DNA of 64,000 nt from Lentzea sp. NBRC 105346 (GCF_030269605.1 NZ_BSTQ01000010.1:1-64000); one strand, 5' to 3'; counted from the first letter of the stretch, positions 15,401-26,702 are shown. Numbers and translations: made by a program. Notes: generated from the letters alone by a model not told the origin.

Positions 15401-18400
15401 CAGCTCGGGCGCCGTGTCCGCGAGCATGAACTGGATGCGCTCCGCCGGGTACTGCGGGTCGACCGGCAGGTAGGCGGCACCGGACTTCAGCACCGCGAGC
15501 AACGCGACGACCATGTCGATCGACCGCGGCAGCGCGATGCCGACGTACCGCTCCGGCCCGGCGCCGCGCTCGGCGAGCACACGGGCGAGACGGTTCGCGC
15601 GGGCGTTGAGCTCGCCGTAGGACACGGTTTCCGTACCGCAGATCACCGCGACGGCCGACGGGTCCGCCGTCACGCGCGCCTCGAACCGCTCCGGCAACGT
15701 GACCACCGGGACGTCGCGTCGCGCGCCGTTCCACTCGACCAGCACGCGTTCGCGCTCGGCCGCGTCCAGGAGCTCGACCTCGCTGACCTTGCTGTCGGGC
15801 TTGGCGACCATGGCCTCCAGCACGCGGACCAGGCGGGCGCCGAGCGCCGCGACGGTCTGCTCGTCGAACAGGTCGAGCGCGTAGTCGATCGTGGCGTGCA
15901 CGCCTTCCAGCACACCGTCCGCGCCGGTCCGCTCCTCGAAGCCGAACGACAGGTCGAACTTCGAGGTGGTGACGCCGGGGTCGCGCCGCGTGACGCTCAC
16001 CCCAGGCAGCTCGAAGTCCGCGGCCGGGTTGTTCTCGACGGTGAGCATCACCTGGAACAGCGGGTGCCTGCTGAGCGACCGGTCCGGGCTCAGCGTGTCG
16101 ACCAGCCGCTCGAACGGCACGTCCTGGTGCGCGTACGCGGCCAGGTCGGTCTCCCGCACGCGGTCCAGCAGCTGCCGGAACGTCGGGTCGCCGGAGGTGT
16201 CGGTGCGCAGGACCAGCGTGTTGATGAAGAACCCGACCAGCTCGTCGAGCGCGTCGTCCGTCCGGCCCGCGATCGCGGTGCCGATCGGCACGTCGGTGCC
16301 GGCGCCGACGCGGGTGAGCAGTGCGGCGAGCGCGGCCTGCAGGACCATGAACATGCTGGACCGCGTGCCGCGGACGAGATCGAGCAGGCGGCGGTGCAGC
16401 TCGGGGCCGAGCTCGAACTCCACGCACCCGCCGGAGAAGTCGGTGGCCGCGGGCCGCGTGCGGTCGGCGGGCAGCTCCAGCTGGTCCGGGATGCCCGCCA
16501 GAGCGTTGCGCCAGAAGGCGAGCTGGCGCGCGACCACGCTGTCCGGGTCGTTCTCGTCGCCCAGCATCTCGTGCTGCCACAACGCGTAGTCCGCGTACTG
16601 CACGGGCAGCGGCTCCCAGCGCGGCGCCCGGCCGGCGTGGCGTGCCTCGTAGGCCGTGGCGAGGTCGCGGGCGAGCGGCGCGAACGACCAGCCGTCGGCC
16701 GCGATGTGGTGCATGACCAGCACGAGTACGTGGTCGCGCTCGCTGAAGGTGAAGAGGTGCCCGCGCACCGGCAGGTCGGTCGCCAGGTCGAAGCCCTGCT
16801 CGGCGACCTTGGCGACGGCGCTGTCCACTTCGGACTCCGCGACGCGGGTGACGAACAGTTGTGGCCGGGCGTCGTCGACGATCTCCTGGTGCGGGGTGCC
16901 GTCGATGTCCGGGAACCGGGTGCGCAGCGTCTCGTGCCGTCCCGCGACGTCGGCGAGCGCCTCCCGCAGTGCGTCGGTGTCCAGCTCGCCGTGCAGGTGC
17001 AGGGTGAGCGGCATGTTGTAGGTCGCCGACCGCTCCTCGAAGCGGTTGAGGAACCACAGGCGGCGCTGGCCTGCCGACAGCGGCACGCGGTCCGGCCGGT
17101 CCATGGGGCGCACCGCGGTGCGGGCGCCGCCGGCCTTGGTCAGCTCGGCCGCCAGGGCAGCGACGGTAGGCGCCTCGAACAGCGCCCGCATGGACAGTTC
17201 CGCGCCGAGGGTCGACCGGATCCGGCTCACCAGCCGGGTCGCCAGCAGCGAGTGGCCGCCCAGGTCGAAGAAGCTGTCGTCCACGCCGACCGACGGCACA
17301 CCGAGCACCTCGGCGAACAGGCCGCACAGGATCTCCTCGGCAGGAGTGCGCGGCGCACGGCCACTCTGCGCGGACGCGAACTCCGGCGCGGGCAGCGCCT
17401 TGCGGTCGAGCTTTCCGTTGGGGGTCAAGGGAAGCGCGTCCAGCACGACGAACGCGGCGGGCACCATGTACTCCGGCAGCGCGGCCGCGGCGTGCGCCCG
17501 CAGCGCCGGGATGTCCGCCGCGCCACCCACGACGTATGCCACGAGCCGCTTGTCGCCGGGCTGGTCCTCCCGCACGATGACGGAGACGTCGCCGACACTC
17601 GCGTGCCCGCCGAGCACCGACTCGATCTCGCCGAGCTCGATGCGGAACCCGCGGATCTTGACCTGCTCGTCGGCACGGCCGACGAACTCGAGATCGCCGT
17701 CCTCCGTCCACCTCGCCACGTCGCCGGTGCGGTACATCCGCGTGCCGGGCGCGCCGAACGGGTCGGCGACGAACCGGTGCGACGTCAGGCCGGGCTGACC
17801 GTGGTAGCCGCGGGCAAGTCCTTCTCCCGCAACGTACATCTCCCCCGCCACACCGGGCGGGACCGGCCGCAGGCCGCTGTCGAGCACGTAGATGCGCAGA
17901 TCGGGGATGGCCCCGCCGATCATGCTGCCCTGGCTGCCGGCGGCGGTGCGCTCGTCCAGCGCGCGATAGCTGACGTGCACCGTCGTCTCGGTGATGCCGT
18001 ACATGTTGACCAGCACGGGCGCGTCGTCGCGGTGCCGCGAGTACCAGTCGGACAGCCGCCACAGGTCCAGCGCCTCGCCGCCGAACACAACGTAGCGCAG
18101 CGCTAGGTCACGACCGATCTCCGGGTTCTCGCGGTCGGCCTGCATGAGCTGGTAGAACGCCGACGGCGTCTGGTTGAGCACGGTGACGCGCTCGCGGGCG
18201 AGCAGGCGCAGGAACTCCTCCGGGGAGCGGCTCACCGAGTGCGGGACGACGACGAGCTTGCCGCCGTACAGCAGCGGGCCCCACAGCTCCCAGACCGAGA
18301 AGTCGAACGCGTAGGAGTGGAACAGGGTCCAGGCATCATCGGGTCCGAAGTGGAACCAGTGGTCGGTCGACGACAGCAGGCGCAGCACGTTGCCGTGCGG

Positions 18401-20266
18401 GATCACCACGCCCTTGGGGCGGCCGGTCGAGCCGGAGGTGTAGATGACGTATGCGGGATGTTCCGGCCGCAGCGGGACGGACGGGCGCGCGGCGGGCAGC
18501 TTCGCGAGGGCCGCGCGCGTCTCCTCGTCGTCCAGCCGGACCTGTTCGATACCGAGATCCGGTCCGAGCGCGCCGCCCGTGCCGACGACGAGGGCGGGCT
18601 TGGCGTCGGCGATCATGTACGCGAGGCGCTCGGCCGGGTAATCCGGGTCCAGTGGCACGTACGCGGCACCCGACTTGAGCACGGCCAGCAGCGCCACGAC
18701 CATCTCCGCCGACCGCGGCATCGCCAGCGCGACGAACCGTTCCGGTCCCGCGCCGTGCGCGATCAGCAGGTGCGCCAGCCGGTTCGCCTGCTCGTCAAGC
18801 TCCCGATAGGACAGTCGCGTCCCTTCGAACACCACCGCGGTGGCGTCCGGCGTGCGGGCGACCTGCCGGTCGAACGCCGCGACGATAGAGACGTACGGGG
18901 AGGGACGGGCGCCGGTGGTGTCGTTCCACTCCTCGACGATCCGGCGCGTCTCGGCCGTGGTGAGCACGTCGATCCGCCCGACCGTCCGGTCGAGGTTGTC
19001 CGACAGCGTCTCGAAGAGGTGCAGCAGCCGCGCGCCGAGCCGGTGCACGGTGTCGCCGGACACGACCTCGGGCCGATAGTCCAGGCGCAGCACCAGCTCG
19101 CCGTCCTCGACGCCGGCGATCAGGGCGAGCGGGTAGTGCGTGGCGTCGACGGCGGTGACGCCGGTGACCTGGATGCCACCCGCCTCGGCGTGCAGTGCGG
19201 CCGGGTCCAGCGGGTAGTTCTCGAACACCGCGATCGTGTCGAACAGCGTGGAGTGCCCGGCCGCCGCCTGCACCGCGGTGAGCCCGAGGTGCTGGTGGGC
19301 CATCAGCTGTGACTGCTCGTCCTGCACCTGCCGCACCGCGTCGGCGAAGGACTGCGCCGCGGGCATACGAACCCGCACCGGCAGCGTGTTGATGAACAGG
19401 CCGACCATCGACTCGATGCCCGGGATCTCCGGCGGCCGGCCCGAAACCGTGGCGCCGAAGACGACGTCGTCGCGTCCGGCGTGGCGGCCCAGCAGCAGCG
19501 CCCAGGCGCCCTGCACGACGGAGTTCATGGTGAGGCCGTGACCGCGGGCCTGCCCGATGAGGCGGCTCGTCGCGGCCCGGTCCAGCTTGACCGTGTGGTA
19601 CTCGGGGGCGATGCCACTGGGCGATCCGGCGTCCGGGGCGATCAGCGTGGGCTCGGCCAGTCCGTCCAGCGCGGCGGCCCAGGCCCGTTCGGCGCCCGGC
19701 CGGTCCTGGCGGGCGAGCCAGGCCAGGTAGCTTTTGTACGGCGTCACCGGCGGCAACCCGGACTCGTCGCCCCGGCGGCCGTAGAGGTCGAACAGCTCGG
19801 AGACCAGGATCGGCATGGACCAGCCGTCCATCAGGATGTGGTGGTTGGTCAGCACGAGCCGGTGGCGGTCGGGCCCGAGGCGGAACAACGTGAAGCGCAG
19901 CAACGGCGGCCGGGTCAGGTCGAAGCGGGTCGCGCGGTCCTCCGCGATCAGCCGGTCCATCTCTTTCGCGGCATCGTCCACATCGGACAGATCGATCTCC
20001 GACCACGGCGCATCGACCTCGTGCGGGATGATCTGCACGGGCTGGCTCAGCTTCTCGTAGCGGAAGGCGGCCCGCAGGTTCGGGTGCCTGCGCAGCAGCG
20101 CGCCGGCCGCCGCGCGCATCGCGGTGGCGTCCAATGCGCCTTCGAGGTCGAACAGCAACTGAACGGTGTAGACGTCCACGCCCTGCTCGTCGTACAGCGA
20201 GTGGAACAGCAGACCTTCCTGCAGTGGCGAGAGCGGCAGCACGTCCGCCAGGCCGGCCTTCGTCAT
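12404..20266 (-). CDS. NRPS, C-A-T-C-A-T-E
   Basis: This 2,620-aa synthetase has two modules. C1 (HHILMDG near residue 143) and A1 (TSGSTG near 612) carry specificity residues D-F-W-N-V-G-M-V-H-K, close to the classic threonine code. T1 (GGHSLL) lies near 1005, C2 (HHIAADG) near 1189 and A2 near 1677; A2 reads D-L-T-K-L-G-V-V-N-K, an Asp/Asn-type pocket identical to the second module of the next NRPS. T2 is GGDSIVS near 2062, the carrier variant that precedes epimerases. An epimerisation domain follows (about 2105-2560; HHLVVDG near 2250, [10 protein letters not shown]). The expected output is a Thr-D-Asx segment. A strongly acidic tail closes the protein. The start has GGAGG 9 nt upstream. 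C1 may accept an acyl group from the free-standing ACP encoded just upstream (inference). Confidence 0.93.
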
Positions 20267-20304
20267 CTTTCTGCGCCTCCAGTTGGGCTCAACCGCACGA
20301 GGTC

Positions 20305-20343
20305 GAGGCCGGTTCGGGTTTTTCCTGATCCCGAACCGGCCTC
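20305..20343. terminator. Intercistronic perfect 14-bp hairpin
   Basis: GAGGCCGGTTCGGG (20305-20318) and CCCGAACCGGCCTC (20330-20343) pair perfectly around an 11-nt loop. The hairpin lies in the 99-nt gap between the ACP stop and the start of the 2,620-aa NRPS. On the transcribed minus strand no U-tract follows, so it may be a partial terminator, an attenuator or an mRNA-stabilising structure that sets the high ACP to low NRPS ratio. Confidence 0.6.
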
Positions 20344-20365
20344 GTGGCGGTCGGGCGGTGGCGGG

Positions 20366-20617
20366 CTACCAGCCCTTGGACTCGCAGACGACCTCGTAGA
20401 CGCCCTTCAGGTTGACCATGCGCCCGAGCTCGGCCTGGTCGATCACGGCGGAGAACTGCCTCTCCAGCGAGGCCAGGATCTCGATCGCGCGCAGCGAGTC
20501 CGCGCCGTGGTCCTCGTTGAACAGGCTGGTCTCGGTGACCTCGTCGGCCTCGATCTCGAGAATCTCGCAGACGATTTCCTTGATCTGGGCCATGCGTTCG
20601 TCGATGGCGACAGTCAT
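20366..20617 (-). CDS. Free-standing acyl carrier protein (ACP 1)
   Basis: This is an 83-aa acyl carrier protein with phosphopantetheine-accepting Ser41 in HGADSLRAIEIL. The frame is open further upstream to 20737, but the ATG at 20617 (MTVAIDERMAQIKEIV) has AAGGGA about 9 nt upstream and gives a normal ACP length. It sits between the mbtH-like gene and the Thr-module NRPS and is separated from both by hairpin-bearing gaps. Its place suggests that it presents the acyl chain, or a building block, to the NRPS. It is the second discrete ACP of the cluster, the other lying among the dehydratase and ketosynthase genes. Confidence 0.9.
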   Translation of the reverse strand: MTVAIDERMAQIKEIVCEILEIEADEVTETSLFNEDHGADSLRAIEILASLERQFSAVIDQAELGRMVNLKGVYEVVCESKGW

Positions 20618-20757
20618 CTCGGATTTCCCTTCGGTGATTTTTCTGGGGAACCGGCCCAGTTCGGCGAGATTCCCGTCTTCGTTTCCAACTTTGGCAGCAC
20701 CCGACCGGGCCAGAAAGGCATTTACCTGATGCTGCAACGCTTACCGCTCTGCGGGGA

Positions 20758-20815
20758 GGGGTCAGCGGACGTGGCGTCCAGGGACTTCTACGCCCCCGAA
20801 GGCCACGTTCGCCGC
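20758..20815. repeat. 58-bp palindromic repeat, copy 1
   Basis: This is the first of two direct copies of an element that starts ggggtcagcggacGTGGCGTCC and ends CCACGWTCGCCGC. Inside it GTGGC and GCCAC arms form an imperfect hairpin. It lies in the 340-nt gene-free gap between the mbtH-like gene (20957) and the ACP (20617). The look is that of the dispersed GTGGCGTTCGGGGAC-type palindromes found in intergenic DNA of some Pseudonocardiales. The remainder of the gap shows nothing else that I can name. Confidence 0.6.
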
Positions 20816-20893
20816 GCTGTGCGCGCGAGTCGGTAGTGGTTACTCGTCTGATGATCACGAGTTGGTGGTACTTGCAGACGCCGCTGGCGCCGC

Positions 20894-20951
20894 GGGGTCA
20901 GCGGACGTGGCGTCCGGAGACTTCTGTGTCCCCGAACGCCACGATCGCCGC
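20894..20951. repeat. 58-bp palindromic repeat, copy 2
   Basis: This second copy has the same length as copy 1 and starts 136 bp away from it. Its hairpin is stronger: GTGGCGTCCGGAGAC (20907-20921) against GTCCCCGAACGCCAC (20928-20942), 13 of 15 pairs with a 6-nt loop. It abuts the 3' end of the mbtH-like gene, where it could act as a transcription terminator or attenuator. Confidence 0.65.
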
Positions 20952-20956
20952 CCCGG

Positions 20957-21157
20957 TCAGGAGTTGACCAGGCTGGCCGGACGCATGTCCGTCCAGTGCT
21001 CGTTGACGTACTCGAGGCAGGAGTCGCGGCTCGCCTCACCGTGCACGGCCCGCCAGCCGGCGGGCACCTCCACGAAGGCTGGCCACAGCGAGTGCTGGTT
21101 CTCGTCGTTCACCAGCACGAGGAAGCTGCCCTCGGTGTTCTCGAATGGATTGGTCAT
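20957..21157 (-). CDS. MbtH-like NRPS accessory protein
   Basis: This 66-aa protein belongs to the MbtH family, small partners that bind adenylation domains and are needed for their solubility or activity. Family features visible are NPFEN at the N-terminus, the SLWP motif, the central VPAGW and the C-terminal WTDMRP. A TTG at 21166 would extend it by three residues, but the ATG at 21157 overlaps the upstream NRPS stop (ATGA) and is preferred. It probably serves the adenylation domains of all three NRPS proteins in the cluster. Confidence 0.95.
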   Translation of the reverse strand: MTNPFENTEGSFLVLVNDENQHSLWPAFVEVPAGWRAVHGEASRDSCLEYVNEHWTDMRPASLVNS

Positions 21158-24100
21158 GTCATGCAACCTCGATTCGCGATTCTTTCATCAACTTCCCGCA
21201 GTTCCTCGGCGAGAATTCGGCCGACCTGCGCGAGCGGGCCCGGTTTCATCAGGTCGGTGTGCTTGCGGTCGATTCGCCGGGTGGTGATCCGACCGCCGAC
21301 GTAGGGCCGCCACGTCTCCGGGGTGGGCGAGATGTCGATCTTGTCGAGCGTCGCGACGACCACCACGACGTCGCCGTGGTAGAAGGCGGGAACGCTTTCG
21401 TGGACGAGGTTCCGGTTGTTGGCGTAGATCCGGCCGATCGCCTCGATGTGCCGCTGCTCCAGGCTCGCCAGCGAGCTGCCGAGCTTGCGCAACGTGTCGG
21501 TGACCTTCTGATGGGTCAACGGTTTCGGGCCCAGGTGCCGCCGCTCGAACCCGACCCAGCTGAGCAGGTCGGCGAGCACCTCCTGCTCCCCCAGCTCGGC
21601 CAGCGTCTGTCCCGGGTAGGTGTCCAGGATCGCCACGAGGCCGACCTGCTCACCCGCCGCTTCCAGTCGCGCGGCCATGGTGTGCGCCAGGATTCCGCCG
21701 GAGGAGTACCCGACGAGGTGGTACGGGCCGGTCGGCTGCACCTCGCGCATCAGCCGCAGGTAGTCGTCCGCCATGTCGGCGAAGCTGCCGGGCAGCTGCT
21801 CGTCGGTGTCCAGCCCGCGGGCCTGGAGCCCGTAGATGGGGTGCTCGCCCTGCAGGTGTTTGATCAGCCCGGCGTAGCACCAGGACAGCCCGCCCGCGGG
21901 GTGAACGCAGAAGACCGCGGGCCGATCCCCGTGTGGCCGCAACGGAAGCAGCACGTCCAGCGCGTCGGACGCGCGGGCGTCGGAGTCCAACCTGCCCACC
22001 AGCGTCGCGACGGTGGGCGCCTCGAAGACGGTGCGGATGGTCAGCGTGACGCCGAAGGCGGACCTGATCTCGTTGATCAGCTTGGTCGCCAGCAGCGAGT
22101 GACCGCCGAGGTCGAAGAAGTTGTCGTCGACCCCGACCCTGGGCAGGTCGAGCACCTCGGCGAAGAGGCCCGCGAGGATCTCCTCCTGCGGCGTGCGCGG
22201 CCCCTGACCGGACACTGTGGACGCGACGTCCGGCGCGGGCAGCGCCTTGCGGTCGAGTTTTCCGTTGGGGCTCACCGGAAGCGCGTCCAGTACGACGAAC
22301 GCGCCGGGCACCATGTAGTCGGGCAGGGCGTCCGCCAGGGCGGTACGCACCTGGTCGAGCTCGAGCTCGCCGTCCGGGACGACGTAGCCGACCAGTCGCT
22401 TGTCGCCCGGCCGGTCCTCCCGGACGATCACCACGGCCGCCGCCACCCCGGGCTGCCGGGCCAGCACGGTCTCGATCTCGCCGAGCTCGATCCGCAGTCC
22501 GCGGATCTTCACCTGGTGGTCCGCGCGGCCGATGTAATGCAGGTTGCCCGAGGCGTCCCACCGGGCGAGGTCGCCGGTGCGGTACATCCGCGACCCCGGC
22601 AGGCCGAACGGGTCCGCGACGAAGCGTTCCGCGGTGAGCGCCCGGCGGTCGTGGTAACCGCGGGCCAGCTGGACACCCGCGAGGTACAGCTCGCCCACCA
22701 CGCCCACCGGCAGCGGGCGCAGCGACGCGTCCAGCACGTACGTGCTGGTGTTCCAGACCGGCGCGCCGATCGGCACGGGCCCCGGCCCGGTGCACTCCCA
22801 CGAGGTGACGTCGACGGAAGCCTCGGTCGGGCCGTACAGGTTGTGCAGCTCGACACCGGGCAGGGTCTGGTGGAACTGGGCCACGACCTCCTCGGGCAAC
22901 GCCTCGCCGCTGCACATCACCTGACGCAGGCCGGTGCACCCGGCAGCGGCCGGGTCGGCCAGGAACGCCTGCAGCATCGAGGGAACGAAGTGCAGCGTCG
23001 TCACCCGCTCGGCCTGGATCACCTCGGCGAGGTACGCGGGTTCCCGATGACCGTCGGGGCGCGCGACGACCAGCGTGGCGCCCTGGATGAGCGGCCAGAA
23101 GAACTCCCACACCGAGACGTCGAAACCGGACGGGGTCTTCTGCAGCACCCGATCCTGCGGGGTGAGTTGGTACTGGTGCTGCATCCACAACAGCCGGTTG
23201 ACGATTCCCTCGTGCGGCACGAGTACGCCCTTGGGCCGTCCCGTCGACCCGGAGGTGTAGATCACGTACGCCGGGTTGGCCGGCGCCAGGTCCACCTCGG
23301 GCGGATGAGCGGCCCCACCCGCGTCCGGGCCGTCGAGCAGCAACAGCTCGACATCGAGATCCGGGGGCAGGCCGGCGGCGGTCGCCTCGGTCGACAACAG
23401 CAGGGCCGGACGGGCGTCCGCCAGCGTGAACGCGATCCGGTCGGCCGGGTAGTCCGGGTCGATCGGCAGGTAGGCGGCACCGGCCTTGAGCGTCGCGAGC
23501 AACGCGATGATCAGGTGCTCGGAGCGCGGCAACGCCAGTGCGACAACACCTTCCGGCCCCGCACCGCGCGCGGCCAGGTCGTGGGCGAGGCGGTTGGCTC
23601 GGGCGTGCAGCTCGGCGTAGGTCAGCTCACGACCCTCGAACACCACGGCGACTTCGTCGGGCGAACGCCGCGCCTGCCGCTCGAGCAGCTCGGTCAACGT
23701 GGTCGCCGCGACCGGCGCGGCGGTGTGGTTGAACGCCGTGACGACCTGCTCGTGCTCACCGGGCAACAGCGCGTCGACGGCGCCGATCGGGCTCCGCGGC
23801 CCGGCGACGGCGAGGTTGTCGAGGAAGGTGATGAACCGGCGCTGGTGCGCGGCGATCTCCTCACCGGTGTAGAGCTCCGGGTTGGCGTCGAAGTCGATCT
23901 GCAGTCCCCGGCCGTCGCCGCGGTCGTAGACGAGGACCGACAGGTCGTCGGACGGTCCGATCGACAGGTTGTGCACGAGTGCGCGGTGCGTGCCGAACTT
24001 GAGGTCGTAGTCGAAGATCATGACGTTGACCTCGGGCCCGACCAGCCGCTGGTCGCCGCCGAGCAGCTTGCGGTCGCGGCGCAGGTCCTCGTAGCGGTAA

Positions 24101-25068
24101 CGCTGGTGGCGCATCGCTGACCGCAGCTGGTCGGAGGTGTGCAGCAGCACGTCCTCGACCGGCTGCTCCGGCGACACGGCCAGGCGCAACGGCACGACGT
24201 TGGACACCATGCCGGGCGTCGCCCTGGCGGTCCTGCCGAGCCGGGTGGTCACCGGCAGCCCGAGCACCACCTCCGGCGCGGACGTGAACCGCTGCAGGTA
24301 GGCGCCCGTGGCCGCCATCAGCACCGACGGCCACGTCACGCCGGCGTCCCTGGCGAGGTCGCGCAGCGCTTCAACGGTCGGCGCGGCGAGGTGCGCGGTG
24401 TGCCGGACGAGGCCGTGTGCCATCTTCGGTTTGCGGCCCGCGAGGCTCACCGGCTCGGCGCTGCCCTCGAGCGCGCCGAGCCAGAAGTCGCGGTCCTGAC
24501 CGAACTTCTCCGACGCCCGGTACTCCGCGTCGAGCTCGACGAGCGCGGACAGCGGCTCGAACGGCGACGGCGAGACCGGGCTGCCGTCGGCGAGGGCGGT
24601 GTACACCTCGGCGATCCGCTGCGCGATCAGCGCGACCGTGTAACCGTCGACCGCGACGTGGTGGTAGCGGTAGTACAGGAAGTCGCGGTCCTCGTACACG
24701 CGGAACAGTCCGAAGTGGAACATCGGGTCGCGCGAAGGGTCCACCGGCCGGCCGAGATCGGCCCGCATGGCCGCGACCGCCGCCTGTTCGGGACGCGTCT
24801 CGGTGCGGAAGTCGACGACTTCCAGCGACCACCGCGGTTCCGCTTCGAGCACTTGGTGGTGGCCGTCCTCGTCGGCGACGATCCGCGCGCGGATCGCCTC
24901 CGCCTCGGTGACCACCTGCCGCAGCGCGCGCTCGAGCAGCCCGGCGTCCACGGTGCCGTGGATCTCCAGGTACTCGCCCGCGTTGTAGATGGGGTTCTCG
25001 GGATCCAGTTGCTGCGCGTACCAGATTCCCGACTGTGCCGCCGTCAACGGCAGACGGGCGTCGGTCAT
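21154..25068 (-). CDS. EntF-like NRPS, C-A-T-TE, serine-type
   Basis: This 1,304-aa single-module synthetase has the same domain order and length as EntF. The C domain begins [14 protein letters not shown] and has HHVAVDG near residue 139. The A domain (TSGSTG near 608) has specificity residues D-V-W-H-M-S-L-V-D-K, matching the serine code. The carrier (GGHSLL) is near 990. The thioesterase has its nucleophile in GYSSGG near 1121 and a late His in RKHTDLM. EntF-type C domains accept an acyl group from a discrete carrier protein, so this enzyme could join the polyene or cinnamoyl-type chain to serine (inference). It carries its own TE although another NRPS here also ends in one. It is coupled to the mbtH-like gene by ATGA. 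Confidence 0.93.
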   Translation of the reverse strand: MTDARLPLTAAQSGIWYAQQLDPENPIYNAGEYLEIHGTVDAGLLERALRQVVTEAEAIRARIVADEDGHHQVLEAEPRWSLEVVDFRTETRPEQAAVAAMRADLGRPVDPSRDPMFHFGLFRVYEDRDFLYYRYHHVAVDGYTVALIAQRIAEVYTALADGSPVSPSPFEPLSALVELDAEYRASEKFGQDRDFWLGALEGSAEPVSLAGRKPKMAHGLVRHTAHLAAPTVEALRDLARDAGVTWPSVLMAATGAYLQRFTSAPEVVLGLPVTTRLGRTARATPGMVSNVVPLRLAVSPEQPVEDVLLHTSDQLRSAMRHQRYRYEDLRRDRKLLGGDQRLVGPEVNVMIFDYDLKFGTHRALVHNLSIGPSDDLSVLVYDRGDGRGLQIDFDANPELYTGEEIAAHQRRFITFLDNLAVAGPRSPIGAVDALLPGEHEQVVTAFNHTAAPVAATTLTELLERQARRSPDEVAVVFEGRELTYAELHARANRLAHDLAARGAGPEGVVALALPRSEHLIIALLATLKAGAAYLPIDPDYPADRIAFTLADARPALLLSTEATAAGLPPDLDVELLLLDGPDAGGAAHPPEVDLAPANPAYVIYTSGSTGRPKGVLVPHEGIVNRLLWMQHQYQLTPQDRVLQKTPSGFDVSVWEFFWPLIQGATLVVARPDGHREPAYLAEVIQAERVTTLHFVPSMLQAFLADPAAAGCTGLRQVMCSGEALPEEVVAQFHQTLPGVELHNLYGPTEASVDVTSWECTGPGPVPIGAPVWNTSTYVLDASLRPLPVGVVGELYLAGVQLARGYHDRRALTAERFVADPFGLPGSRMYRTGDLARWDASGNLHYIGRADHQVKIRGLRIELGEIETVLARQPGVAAAVVIVREDRPGDKRLVGYVVPDGELELDQVRTALADALPDYMVPGAFVVLDALPVSPNGKLDRKALPAPDVASTVSGQGPRTPQEEILAGLFAEVLDLPRVGVDDNFFDLGGHSLLATKLINEIRSAFGVTLTIRTVFEAPTVATLVGRLDSDARASDALDVLLPLRPHGDRPAVFCVHPAGGLSWCYAGLIKHLQGEHPIYGLQARGLDTDEQLPGSFADMADDYLRLMREVQPTGPYHLVGYSSGGILAHTMAARLEAAGEQVGLVAILDTYPGQTLAELGEQEVLADLLSWVGFERRHLGPKPLTHQKVTDTLRKLGSSLASLEQRHIEAIGRIYANNRNLVHESVPAFYHGDVVVVVATLDKIDISPTPETWRPYVGGRITTRRIDRKHTDLMKPGPLAQVGRILAEELREVDERIANRGCMT

Positions 25069-25097
25069 GGCGATCCGATCTCGTGTCGGTAGGGGGT

Positions 25098-25197
25098 CGG
25101 GACCGTAAGACTCGGGGTGCCGGAACGTAAGACTCGCGCGAGTCGTACGTTCCGGCCCCGCGAGTCCTACCTTCCGGACCCGTGAGTTCTACGTTCG
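25098..25197. repeat. Cluster of five short repeats with a near-perfect palindrome
   Basis: The gap between the serine NRPS start (25068) and the isomerase stop (25210) holds five degenerate copies of a unit like CCGGAACGTAAGACTCG, two in one orientation and three in the other. Copies 2 and 3 form a palindrome (25120-25136 against 25139-25155, one mismatch, 2-nt loop). This resembles a dispersed actinobacterial intergenic repeat. It may end the upstream polycistronic message or insulate a promoter for the NRPS gene. Confidence 0.65.
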
Positions 25198-25209
25198 GGC
25201 AAAGGAAAG

Positions 25210-25917
25210 TCAGCCGCAGCCGCCGGCGTGGCCGAAGTCGCCGACGGACGCGAGGGCTGGTGCGTGTGCGGACTCGGCGCCGGCGCTCACCAACGGGCGG
25301 GCTTCGGCGTCACGCAACGCCGCCACGAAACCGGGCAGCCGGTCCAGGCCCCAGAACTTGTCGAACCCGCGCGCGAAGAACGGCACGCCGAACACCCCGT
25401 CGGAGCTGACGTCGAGCAGTGCGGCGACACCGCGTTCCCGGATCGCCGGGCGTTCCCACGCGTCGGCGAGCCCGTGCGGCTCGAGGCCCAGATCGGTCGC
25501 GATCGAGGCGATCGTCTCCGGATCGGAGATGTCCAGTCCGCGTTCCCAGCGGGCGCGGTACACCTCCGCGATGTAGTCCCGGCCGTACCCGCGTTCCTCG
25601 GCGACCAGGTACCCGAGGTGCGCGACCTCCCAGTGCGGTTCGCGGTCCACCGGCCAGGTGAACGACAGTCCGCGCTCGGCGGCGAGTCTGCGCACGTCCT
25701 GCAGGATGTAGTAGTGCTTCTCGCGCGACATGGCGACGTACGGGAACACCCCGCCCGCCGAGCCGAGCCGCTTGCGCATCAACGGGTCCGGTTCCCAGAA
25801 CGGACGCCAGTCGATACGGTTCGCGACGTCGGGGTAGGTGTCCATCAGATCCCGGTACGCGAGCCACGAGTACGGGCTGCGGAACGAGAAGTACCAGCGT
25901 GGCGGTTTCTTGGCCAT
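25210..25917 (-). CDS. DsbA-fold isomerase (HCCA-isomerase / GST-kappa type)
   Basis: This 235-aa protein has a thioredoxin/DsbA-like fold. The N-terminal strand reads WYFSFRSPYSWLAY; SPYS (residues 14-17) stands where DsbA has CxxC, which is typical of 2-hydroxychromene-2-carboxylate isomerases. A cis-Pro-like segment GVPFF follows near the C-terminus, and the tail ends in GGCG. Isomerases of this kind accompany the type II polyketide genes of cinnamoyl-lipid clusters, where they are thought to adjust double-bond geometry of the polyene before ring closure. Start ATG 25917 has AAGGGA upstream; the longer open frame covers other genes. It follows the ketoreductase by 14 nt. Confidence 0.85.
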   Translation of the reverse strand: MAKKPPRWYFSFRSPYSWLAYRDLMDTYPDVANRIDWRPFWEPDPLMRKRLGSAGGVFPYVAMSREKHYYILQDVRRLAAERGLSFTWPVDREPHWEVAHLGYLVAEERGYGRDYIAEVYRARWERGLDISDPETIASIATDLGLEPHGLADAWERPAIRERGVAALLDVSSDGVFGVPFFARGFDKFWGLDRLPGFVAALRDAEARPLVSAGAESAHAPALASVGDFGHAGGCG

Positions 25918-25931
25918 CTCGACCGTCCCTT

Positions 25932-26681
25932 CTAGATGGTGATGCCACCGTCGACTTGGAAGACGGATCCGGTGATGTAGGCGGCCCGATCGGAGGAGAG
26001 GAAGCCGACCAGGTCCGCGACCTCGTCCGCGGTGCCGAGGCGGCCGAGCGGGATCGAGGCGAGCGCCTTGTCCTTGACCTTGCCGGACAGGCCCGAGGTC
26101 ATGTCCGTCTCGATGAACCCCGGCGCGACCACGTTGACGCGGATGCCGTAGCGACCGACCTCCTTGGCCAGCGCGCGGGAGAACCCGATGATCCCGGCCT
26201 TCGAGGCCGAGTAGTTCGTCTGCGTCGCGTTGCCGTAGACGCCCGCGACCGACGAGATGTTCACGATGTTGCCGCTGCGACGCTTCATCATCTCGAAAAC
26301 CGTTGCGCGGCAGACGTTGTAGACACCGGAGAGGTTGACGTCGATGACCCGGTGCCAGTCGTCGTCCGGCATCATCGCCAGCGGGTTGTCCTTGGTGATG
26401 CCCGCCGAGGTCACCAGCGTGCTGGGCAGACCGAGCTCGTCCCAGATCTCGCCGAGCATCGCCCGGACCGACGTGCCGTCGGCGACGTCGGCGCGCACCG
26501 CGCGGACCCGGACACCGAGCTCGCCGGCCTCCTTCTCCAACTCCCGCGCGGCTTCGTCGTTGGACTGGTAGCAGAAGCCGACGTCGTAGCCGTCGGCCGC
26601 GAGCCGCAGCACGCAGGCCCGGCCGATTCCACGTGACCCTCCGGTCACCAGGGCCACACGATTGGTGTCGTCGTTGGGCAT
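25932..26681 (-). CDS. 3-oxoacyl-ACP reductase (FabG-like ketoreductase)
   Basis: This 249-aa short-chain dehydrogenase has the cofactor motif TGGSRGIGRA near residues 13-22, the Ser of the catalytic set in NISSVAG, and YSASK as the Tyr/Lys pair. The C-terminus, SVFQVDGGITI, is typical of FabG. It should reduce the beta-keto group of the ACP-bound chain after each condensation by the ketosynthases. GAGGAG lies about 5 nt before the ATG. It sits between the dehydratase and isomerase genes with short gaps, consistent with one operon. Confidence 0.95.
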   Translation of the reverse strand: MPNDDTNRVALVTGGSRGIGRACVLRLAADGYDVGFCYQSNDEAARELEKEAGELGVRVRAVRADVADGTSVRAMLGEIWDELGLPSTLVTSAGITKDNPLAMMPDDDWHRVIDVNLSGVYNVCRATVFEMMKRRSGNIVNISSVAGVYGNATQTNYSASKAGIIGFSRALAKEVGRYGIRVNVVAPGFIETDMTSGLSGKVKDKALASIPLGRLGTADEVADLVGFLSSDRAAYITGSVFQVDGGITI

Positions 26682-26702
26682 CGAAGTCTCCTCGTGAGTC
26701 GG

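Noticed and set aside
20618-20737. N-terminal extension of ACP 1
   Set aside because: The extra 40 residues match no ACP; the ATG at 20617 with AAGGGA gives the normal length.
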